From Pumilibacter muris (GTDB taxonomy: Bacteria > Bacillota > Clostridia > Christensenellales > Pumilibacteraceae), in the NCBI RefSeq assembly GCF_943193045.1, contig NZ_CALPCN010000001.1, positions 1 to 64,000 of the forward strand: 64,000 bases of DNA, written 5' to 3'. Position numbers and translations under genes: made by a program. This document shows, piece by piece, positions 57,597 through 64,000 of this stretch. Numbering within the stretch: the stretch's first letter is position 1; every line of letters starts with the position of its first letter. The notes under the pieces were generated by a model. The model was given only the letters and a program-made list of their open reading frames with translations, searched no databases and was not told the origin of the DNA.

Positions 57597-58127
57597 ATGG
57601 AAATCGGTGTTAAAATCCGCGAATTGCGGTTGAAAAACCAGCTCACTCAGGAGGAGCTTGCCGACAGGTGCGACCTTACAAAAGGGTATATATCGCAGCT
57701 TGAAAACGACGCGAACAGTCCGAGCATAACCACGCTTAAAGATATTCTCGACTGTTTGGGTTGCAGCCTTACCGACTTTTTCGCCGACGAAACCGAAGCG
57801 GTTGTTTTCACCGAAGAGGATACGTTCGAAAAAGAAACTGACGGGTGCTTTATCCGTTGGCTTGTTCCTTCGAGTTTAAAAAACTCTATGGAGCCCATTC
57901 TCATGACTTTAAAACCGGGAAAGTCGAGCGGACGGGATTTGCCGCACGACGGCGAGGAATACGGGTTTGTGCTCAGCGGTGAAATTAAACTGACGCTCGG
58001 CAAGAGCGTTCATACGGTGGGCGAGGGAGCTTCTTTTTATTTTAGAAGCGGCAAAGCTCACAGCATAGAAAACTGCGGCAAAAGCGTCGCGCGCGTCATA
58101 TGGATAAGTTGTCCGCCAAACTTTTAG
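57597..58127 (+). CDS. HTH-cupin transcriptional regulator of polyamine transport
   Basis: 176 aa. XRE helix-turn-helix at 7-60 (LTQEELADRCDLTKGYISQLENDANSPSITTLKDIL), cupin fold at about 95-175 (HDGEEYGFVLSGEIKLTLGKSVHTVGEGASFYF). PuuR-type regulators of this build sense polyamines or control their transport. It is the first gene of the operon with potABCD and likely acts on the three operators upstream. GAAGGAGACGG precedes the ATG. Confidence 0.88.
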   Translation: MEIGVKIRELRLKNQLTQEELADRCDLTKGYISQLENDANSPSITTLKDILDCLGCSLTDFFADETEAVVFTEEDTFEKETDGCFIRWLVPSSLKNSMEPILMTLKPGKSSGRDLPHDGEEYGFVLSGEIKLTLGKSVHTVGEGASFYFRSGKAHSIENCGKSVARVIWISCPPNF

Positions 58128-58161
58128 CGGGTGAAAGAAACACGTCGGAGGAATAATTAAG

Positions 58162-59766
58162 TTGGCTGAAAAAGTTATGCTTGCGGCAGAAAAACCGTTG
58201 CGTTCGGCAAGTAACCGTAGCGAAGAAGCGTCGGCGAAAGGCGCGCTTAAATTCGATAAAATTATAGAAATACGCAACGTGACGAAGGTATTCGACGACG
58301 TCACCGTTGTGGATAATATGAATCTTTCCGTTAAACGCGGCGACTTTGTTACGTTGCTCGGACCGAGCGGTTGCGGAAAGACTACTCTTTTGCGCATGAT
58401 TGCGGGATTTGCCACGCCTACGAGCGGCAATATATTTCTCGACGGCAAAGATATAACCGAATTACCGCCGCATAAGCGCCCCATAAACACCGTGTTTCAA
58501 AAGTACGCTCTTTTTCCGCATTTGAACGTGTTTAAGAATATAGCTTTCGGGCTTAAGCTAAAGCGTATTCCCGACGTGAAGCGCGACAAAAAAGGCGAGC
58601 CCGTGTTAAATCCCAAAACGGGAGCGCACATAGACGTTATGCGCAAATTCACCAAAAATGAAATTGCCGAAAAGGTGAACCGCGTTCTAAAACTCGTGGG
58701 GCTCGAGGGCTACGGTCACCGCGACACAACGTCGCTTTCAGGCGGTCAGCAACAGCGCGTTGCCATTGCCCGCGCGCTTGTGCTCGAACCCAAAGTTTTG
58801 CTTTTAGACGAACCGCTCGGCGCTCTCGACCTTAAAATGCGCAAAGAAATGCAGTTCGAACTTAAAAAGATGCACGACGAACTCGGCATAACTTTTATAT
58901 ACGTTACGCACGACCAAGAAGAGGCGCTCACTATGTCGGATAAAGTGGTGGTTATTTCCGACGGCGTTATTCAGCAAATGGGCACTCCCAAAAAGATTTA
59001 CGACGAACCCGCCAACGCTTTTGTGGCTAACTTTATAGGCGAAAGCAATATACTTTCGGGAGAGATGCAAGAGGATTATAAGGTTCGTTTTTGCGGCGCC
59101 GATTTTAAATGCGAAGATAAAGGTTTCGGTCGAAACGAACGCGTGGACCTTGTTGTGCGCCCCGAAGATATTTTCGTATATCCCGACGGGAGCGGCAAAG
59201 GGCAGCTTAAAGGCGTGGTTACGAGCGTGGTGTTTAAGGGTACTTATTACGAAATGAACGTAGCCACAAACGAATACGAATTTACTGTTCAAAGTACCGA
59301 GAGCTTTTCGCCCGACAGCAAAGTGGAACTCGGAATAAAGCCGGACGGCATACACATAATGAAAAAGATGCGCACCGTGAACGAAATTATAACTACGGTA
59401 GACGGCGAAAACACCGTAGACTTTCACGGCGGCAGCTTCGAGTTCGAAAACTCCGAGCAGTTTGAAAAAGGCGCTCGCGTTAAGCTTAGTGTTGCGTTCG
59501 ATAAAATAGAGCTTACCGACGACGAGCGCGACGGCGTTATAGGCGGCAACATAGGGCAAAGTTTGTATAAAGGCGCTTATTATCAAGTGCAGGTGTATAC
59601 CGACGACGACGACGATATATACGTTGACACTCCCGACGAATGGGATATAGACGACCGCGTGGGTATTTTAATAAAGCCGCAGGATTTAATTGTGGAGAAA
59701 TACGACGAACCCGAAGACGAAGAAGCTAATAAAGACGCGAGAACGGAGGAAGCGGCGAATGAGTAA
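58162..59766 (+). CDS. potA: Spermidine/putrescine ABC transporter ATP-binding protein
   Basis: 534 aa from a TTG with CGGAGGAATAATTAAG upstream. Walker A GPSGCGKTT (67-75), signature LSGGQQQR, Walker B VLLLDEPLGALD and switch VTHDQEEAL. Usual PotA has about 350-380 residues: here there is an extra loop of about 25 residues between the Q loop and signature (RIPDVKRDKKGEPVLNPKTG) and a doubled TOBE-like C-terminal part. Energises polyamine uptake at the membrane. Confidence 0.92.
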   Translation: MAEKVMLAAEKPLRSASNRSEEASAKGALKFDKIIEIRNVTKVFDDVTVVDNMNLSVKRGDFVTLLGPSGCGKTTLLRMIAGFATPTSGNIFLDGKDITELPPHKRPINTVFQKYALFPHLNVFKNIAFGLKLKRIPDVKRDKKGEPVLNPKTGAHIDVMRKFTKNEIAEKVNRVLKLVGLEGYGHRDTTSLSGGQQQRVAIARALVLEPKVLLLDEPLGALDLKMRKEMQFELKKMHDELGITFIYVTHDQEEALTMSDKVVVISDGVIQQMGTPKKIYDEPANAFVANFIGESNILSGEMQEDYKVRFCGADFKCEDKGFGRNERVDLVVRPEDIFVYPDGSGKGQLKGVVTSVVFKGTYYEMNVATNEYEFTVQSTESFSPDSKVELGIKPDGIHIMKKMRTVNEIITTVDGENTVDFHGGSFEFENSEQFEKGARVKLSVAFDKIELTDDERDGVIGGNIGQSLYKGAYYQVQVYTDDDDDIYVDTPDEWDIDDRVGILIKPQDLIVEKYDEPEDEEANKDARTEEAANE

Positions 59767-60568
59767 GGTTCGTGTGGGTAAAGGAATTTTCGCTCTCCCG
59801 TATGCGGCGATTTGCGTTATATTCGTTGTGTTCCCGCTAATACTGCTTTTGATTTATGCGTTTCGCGGCGACGACGGCGGATTCACGTTCGCTAATTTTG
59901 CCGACGTGTTTACTAATCCCACAAATTATATGTCGCTTTTAAAAACTTTGGGCACGTCTTTGCTTGCAACCGCGCTCTGCCTTTTAATAGCGTATCCGCT
60001 CGCGTACATTCTCGCTTCGTCGCCTTTTAACAAATACGCCATTTTGGCTCTGTTGTTCGTGGTGCCCATGTGGATGAATTTTATGCTGAGAATATTCGCG
60101 TTGCAGTCTTTGCTCGGAATGCTCGGCATAGAAAAAGGGTACGGCTCGGCAATCATAGGGCTTGTTTACGACTTTTTGCCTTTTATGCTTTTGCCGATAT
60201 ATACGGCTCTTGTAAATCTTGACCACAGCTATGCCGAAGCTGCGGGGGATTTGGGAGCGAACGGAGTTAAAACGTTTTTAAAAACGACTTTGCCGCTTTC
60301 GGTGCCCGGCATTATGAGCGGCGTTATGATGGTGTTTATGCCTTGCTTTTCGGCGTATGCCATAACCGAAACTATGGGCGATTCGAACACGTCGGTTATA
60401 GGCGGCAAAATAGATATGTTAATAGCGTCGAATCAGTGGGGAGTAGGTTCCGCGCTCGCTTTCGTGTTGTTGGTGCTCGTTATTATTGTTATGGTTGTGG
60501 GCAATATCGCGGCGCGTTCGCGCAGCAAAACCGAAAACAGCGCCCTCACTCGCGGAGGCACGCTATGA
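59759..60568 (+). CDS. potB: Spermidine/putrescine ABC transporter permease
   Basis: 269 aa, six membrane helices, with the cytoplasmic EAA-type loop AEAAGDLGANGVKTFLKTTLPLSVPGI that contacts PotA. The start at 59759 overlaps the potA stop by 8 nt and has CGGAGG upstream; the longer frame is rejected. Confidence 0.92.
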   Translation: MSKVRVGKGIFALPYAAICVIFVVFPLILLLIYAFRGDDGGFTFANFADVFTNPTNYMSLLKTLGTSLLATALCLLIAYPLAYILASSPFNKYAILALLFVVPMWMNFMLRIFALQSLLGMLGIEKGYGSAIIGLVYDFLPFMLLPIYTALVNLDHSYAEAAGDLGANGVKTFLKTTLPLSVPGIMSGVMMVFMPCFSAYAITETMGDSNTSVIGGKIDMLIASNQWGVGSALAFVLLVLVIIVMVVGNIAARSRSKTENSALTRGGTL

Positions 60569-61392
60569 ACGTTAAGAAAAAAGTTTTCACCGTTTTGGGT
60601 TGGATTATTCTTATAGTTGCGCTTGCCGTAATTTATTTGCCGATTGCGCTCGTTATTTTGTATTCGTTTATAAACAGTAAGAACGTTGGTGAATCGGGAC
60701 CTTTTAGCTTGGAACTGTATAAGCAACTGTTCGAAAACGAAAAGCTTTTGACGGCGGCGGGAAACACGCTTTTAATAGGAGTTATTTCGGCTTTTGCTGC
60801 AACAATACTCGGCACCGTAAGCGCGGTCGGTATTTTCTATTTAAAGCGCGGTAAGCAAGCGGCTAACATAGTGTCGCAACTCACCGTGTATAACGCCGAA
60901 ATCGTTACCGCCGTAGGATTTTTCCTGTTGTCTATTCTGTTGCGCAACGTTGTGCAAAAAGGAATTGCGTGGCTTATAGTGTGCCATACGGTTATAACGG
61001 TGCCTTACGTTATTTTAACTGTAAGCCCCCGATTAAGCCAGCTCAATCCGAACTTGTTCGAGGCGGGCACCGATTTGGGAGCAAGTTCCGCGCGAACAAT
61101 GTTCACAGTGATATTTCCCCAACTTATAAAAGGAATGGTGTCGGGTTTTGCGCTCGCGTTTACTTTGAGCCTCGACGATTTCGTTGTTACGAATATGAAC
61201 AGAGGTGACGGAGTTGAAACGATTTCGACTTTCGTATACAACAGTATTAGAAGAGGCGTGCCGCCTGCTGTGCGCGCGTTGAGCACTATTATTTTCGTTG
61301 CCGTGCTCGTGGTGCTAATAGCCGTGAATATTGCGGGCAAAGCGAAAACGCGCAGGGGAAATATGCCTGCGCCCGCAAAACATAAGCGGTAA
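60565..61392 (+). CDS. potC: Spermidine/putrescine ABC transporter permease
   Basis: 275 aa, six membrane helices; EAA loop EAGTDLGASSARTMFTVIFPQLIKGMVSG and the PotC-type end (SLDDFVVTNMNRGDGVETISTFVYNSIRRGVPP). ATGA overlap with potB, GCGGAGGCAC upstream. Confidence 0.93.
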   Translation: MNVKKKVFTVLGWIILIVALAVIYLPIALVILYSFINSKNVGESGPFSLELYKQLFENEKLLTAAGNTLLIGVISAFAATILGTVSAVGIFYLKRGKQAANIVSQLTVYNAEIVTAVGFFLLSILLRNVVQKGIAWLIVCHTVITVPYVILTVSPRLSQLNPNLFEAGTDLGASSARTMFTVIFPQLIKGMVSGFALAFTLSLDDFVVTNMNRGDGVETISTFVYNSIRRGVPPAVRALSTIIFVAVLVVLIAVNIAGKAKTRRGNMPAPAKHKR

Positions 61393-61466
61393 GAAAAACA
61401 ATCGCGGGCTAAACTTTGTTTTGCGTGCGCGTTATATAAAAGGTTAAGTAAAGGAGAATAAACGTA

Positions 61467-62675
61467 ATGAAAAAATTGTTGACTTTTGTTTTGGCGGCGG
61501 CTATTGCCGTTAGCGGGTTAAGCTTTATGACGGGTTGCACAAAACGCAGCGAGCAGCTCAAACTGTTCAGTCAGGGCGAGTATATGGACGAAGATTTATT
61601 CGAGGAATTCGAAAAGTGGTACAAAGCCGAAACGGGCGAGACGGTTAAAGTTTCTATGACCGATTTCAATTCCAACGAAGATATGTATACCAAAATTTCT
61701 ATGGACCACGCCGACTACGACTTGATTTGTCCGTCCGATTATATGATTGAAAAGATGATTAAAGACGGTTTATGCGTGCCTGTGGAGCTCGATATATCCG
61801 CAGACGGATTGTTTAAGTCGGAATACGTTGAAATTACCGAAACGTTCGACCCCGAGCTTAAATATTCTGTGCCTTATATGTTCGGCACTTTCGGAATAAT
61901 GTATAACGCTAAAAGCTTTGAAGAACCTCTCACGAGTTGGGCTGATTTGTTCGAATACAACCGCGATAAAACTTTATATCTTAAACGCTCGGTGCGCGAC
62001 ACCTATCATGCGGCAAGCCTTTACGTTAAGCGCGAAAGTTTGCGCGGCCTTACTGGCGCGGCTCAAAAAGAAGCGGTTCAAAACGTGTTTAACGACACTT
62101 CGTCAGAAAACGTATCTGCCGTTCAGCAGGCGCTTAAAGCTTGGAAAGGCAACGGAAAGCATTGGGATAACGAAGACGGTAAGTTCGCTATGGCGAGCAA
62201 CAAAGGCGACGCGGGGCTGTTTTGGTCGTGCGACGCGGGTTACGTTATGAGCGACTATGAAAACGACGACGGCAACGTTATGCCCGGCAATAAGGATTTA
62301 TGGTTCACCATTCCCGAAGAGGGAGGCAACGTATATCTCGACAGCTTCGTTATTTCGAAGTATGCGAAGAATACGAAAGCGGCAAACTACTTCTTGCGCT
62401 TTTTATGCACTAAGGAAGCGGCAATCGCAAACAGCTTGTATTGCGGAGCTATAAGCCCGGTAGCTGCGGCTTACGACGAATTGAAAAAGGAATACGAAAG
62501 CATGAATCCCCAAGACGAGGACAACGTGTTCAGCGGTACGAGCGAGGAGTGGAAAAAAATGTATATCGATATGCTTTTCCCGAATAAAGACGTGCTCAAC
62601 CGTTGCGGGCAGATGCGAGATTACGGCGCCAACGAAGGAAGCGTTGTTCGCGCGATTGTGGATATAATGATGTAG
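61467..62675 (+). CDS. potD: Spermidine/putrescine-binding lipoprotein
   Basis: 402 aa. Signal peptide with lipobox FMTGC (Cys24), so it is anchored outside the membrane. Periplasmic-binding fold: LICPSDYMIEKMIKDGLC, YMFGTFGIMYNAKSF, YLDSFVISKYAKNTKAANYFLRFLC. Delivers polyamine to PotBC. AAAGGAGAATAAACGTA precedes the ATG. Confidence 0.93.
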   Translation: MKKLLTFVLAAAIAVSGLSFMTGCTKRSEQLKLFSQGEYMDEDLFEEFEKWYKAETGETVKVSMTDFNSNEDMYTKISMDHADYDLICPSDYMIEKMIKDGLCVPVELDISADGLFKSEYVEITETFDPELKYSVPYMFGTFGIMYNAKSFEEPLTSWADLFEYNRDKTLYLKRSVRDTYHAASLYVKRESLRGLTGAAQKEAVQNVFNDTSSENVSAVQQALKAWKGNGKHWDNEDGKFAMASNKGDAGLFWSCDAGYVMSDYENDDGNVMPGNKDLWFTIPEEGGNVYLDSFVISKYAKNTKAANYFLRFLCTKEAAIANSLYCGAISPVAAAYDELKKEYESMNPQDEDNVFSGTSEEWKKMYIDMLFPNKDVLNRCGQMRDYGANEGSVVRAIVDIMM

Positions 62676-62709
62676 GGCGTATTATTTTTAACTCAATTTA
62701 AAGGAATTT

Positions 62710-64000
62710 ATGAATAAGGAAACTACAACGGCAGACTACCGCGCCGACGCGGTGGTGGTGGGAGCGGGTCACGCGGGAATAGAAGCGGGGCTCGCCCTTG
62801 CCCGTTTGGGCGCGAGCGTAACGGTTTTAAGCATAACTCTCGATAACATAGGTTATCTTGCTTGCAATCCAAGCATAGGCGGTTCGGCTAAGGGACATCT
62901 TGTGCGCGAAATCGACGCGCTCGGCGGCGAAATGGGGCTTGCCGCCGACGCATGTTGCGTGCAGATGCGCATGCTAAACAAAAGCAAAGGTCCCGCCGTT
63001 CACTCGCTGAGAGCTCAGGTAGATAAATACGCGTATCACCGCTACATGAAAAGCGTGCTCGAAAACACTCCGAATCTTACGTTACGGCAGGGCGAAGTTA
63101 AGCGCGTTTTGCTTAGCGGCGGCAAGGTGTGCGGAATAGAAACGGTGCTCGGGCAAAAAATAAAAGCGAAGTGCGTTGTGCTTGCTTGCGGCGTATATCT
63201 TAAAAGCGACATAATTATAGGAAAAGTAATCGAGCACAAAGGTCCCGTTTGTTTTTGCCGAGCGAACAGCCTTTCTCGTTCGCTCGAGCGCGATTGCGGC
63301 ATAAAGTTGCGCCGTTTTAAAACGGGAACTCCCGCGCGCATAAATGCCGACACCGTAGATTTTTCGGCGCTCGAAGTTCAGCCGGGCGAGGATACTCCGT
63401 ATTCGTTTTCGTTATCGTCGGGTAAAGTGAATAAAAAAGGGCGTGTTTGCTATTTGGGATACACGAATCCGCGCACCCACGAAATTATTCGTGAGAATTT
63501 GCATTTAAGCCCCAAATACGGCGGGTTGATTCACGGCACGGGCGCAAGATACTGCCCGAGCATAGAGGATAAAATAGTTAGGTTTGCCGACCGCGAAAGA
63601 CATCAATTTTTTCTCGAGCCTGAGGGCGACGGAACTAAGGAAATGTACGTTCAGGGCATAAGCACGTCGTTGCCCGTGTCGGTTCAACTTCCCGTTTACC
63701 GTTCCATTCGCGGTTTTGAAAAAGTGGAAATAATGCGCGACGCTTATGCGATAGAGTACGACTGTATAGACCCGTCGGAGCTTTATCCTACGCTTGCGCA
63801 CAAGCGCATAGAGGGGTTGTTCTTTGCAGGGCAAATAAACGGAACGAGCGGTTACGAAGAGGCGGCGGCGCAAGGACTTGTTGCGGGAATAAACGCGGCG
63901 CGTTATGCGAGCGGACAGAGCGGAATAGTGTTTTCGCGCAAACAGTCTTATATAGGGGTTATGTGCGACGACCTTGTTACCAAAGGAACCGAAGAGCCTT
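62710..64000 (+). CDS. mnmG: tRNA uridine-5-carboxymethylaminomethyl modification enzyme, 5' part
   Basis: 430 codons up to the window edge; the usual length is about 620-630. FAD-binding GAGHAGIEAG near 17-26, ACNPSIGGSAKGHLVREIDALGG and MLNKSKGPAVHSLRAQ are conserved MnmG/GidA blocks, and FAGQINGTSGYEEAAAQGL near the end is the second FAD-contact region. With MnmE it modifies U34 of certain tRNAs. AAAGGAATTT precedes the ATG. It starts about 35 bp after potD. Confidence 0.95.
   Translation, partial: MNKETTTADYRADAVVVGAGHAGIEAGLALARLGASVTVLSITLDNIGYLACNPSIGGSAKGHLVREIDALGGEMGLAADACCVQMRMLNKSKGPAVHSLRAQVDKYAYHRYMKSVLENTPNLTLRQGEVKRVLLSGGKVCGIETVLGQKIKAKCVVLACGVYLKSDIIIGKVIEHKGPVCFCRANSLSRSLERDCGIKLRRFKTGTPARINADTVDFSALEVQPGEDTPYSFSLSSGKVNKKGRVCYLGYTNPRTHEIIRENLHLSPKYGGLIHGTGARYCPSIEDKIVRFADRERHQFFLEPEGDGTKEMYVQGISTSLPVSVQLPVYRSIRGFEKVEIMRDAYAIEYDCIDPSELYPTLAHKRIEGLFFAGQINGTSGYEEAAAQGLVAGINAARYASGQSGIVFSRKQSYIGVMCDDLVTKGTEEP

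Overview
The window looks like the chromosome of an uncultured Bacillota, most likely a gut member of the Clostridia. Shine-Dalgarno sites are strong AGGAGG types, promoters match TTGACA-N17-TATAAT, and the host genes (GrpB family, C_GCAxxG_C_C family, cupin regulator beside potABCD, mnmG) fit that group. I cannot fix genus or species from sequence alone. Two large mobile elements occupy almost three quarters of the window.

Layout. 1-3.6 kb: 3' end of a 23S rRNA gene, tRNA-Asn with its terminator, a GrpB-family gene, a membrane protein, a sugar O-acetyltransferase, then two small unknown genes lying between two ~138-bp direct repeats. 3.65-35.99 kb: a complete-looking siphovirus-type prophage of about 32.3 kb. 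It has a large serine integrase and a repressor on the minus strand. All other phage genes but one tiny one are on the plus strand: early genes (HTH proteins, ERF recombinase, PD-(D/E)XK exonuclease, HNH, SSB, replication protein and DnaC-like loader, TOPRIM protein, PAPS-reductase-like protein), an ArpU/DUF1492-like late regulator, terminase, portal, head, tail, a diversity-generating retroelement (DGR), and a holin. No endolysin is visible. Reconstructing the attachment sites shows that the phage went into the CCA end of tRNA-Ala and moved that tRNA 32 kb away from its own terminator.

36-39.3 kb: tRNA-Ala, a MacB/FtsX-type ABC exporter pair, and a UDG-superfamily glycosylase. 39.36-54.49 kb: a second element of 15.1 kb bounded by a perfect 20-bp direct repeat. 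It carries an IS30-family transposase, a HUH + SF3-helicase Rep beside an iteron and stem-loop origin, a small putative ssDNA-binding protein, two large membrane-anchored surface proteins (one with InlB-like repeats), tiny single-span membrane proteins, a membrane-bound P-loop ATPase broken by one frameshift, a C5-methyltransferase-like protein and a Zn-ribbon/nuclease fusion. It has no dsDNA-phage structural genes, no relaxase, no type IV secretion genes and no classical integrase. The combination is closest to a cryptic filamentous (inovirus-like) prophage or another ssDNA replicon, and it is the best candidate here for an undescribed system.

54.5-64 kb: tRNA-Gly and tRNA-Lys, a P-loop kinase with a GNAT acetyltransferase, a C_GCAxxG_C_C protein, a PRC-barrel-like protein, an HTH-cupin regulator with three operator copies driving potABCD (polyamine uptake), and the 5' part of mnmG running off the end.

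How the parts work together. In the prophage, face-to-face promoters between repressor and early operon form the lysogeny switch. Early genes share an 18-nt translation-start module. The DGR rewrites adenine-templated codons in the C-terminus of a tail protein, presumably changing receptor specificity. In the second element, three copies of one promoter/operator module sit ahead of (or among) separate transcription units, suggesting common control by an element-encoded or host factor.
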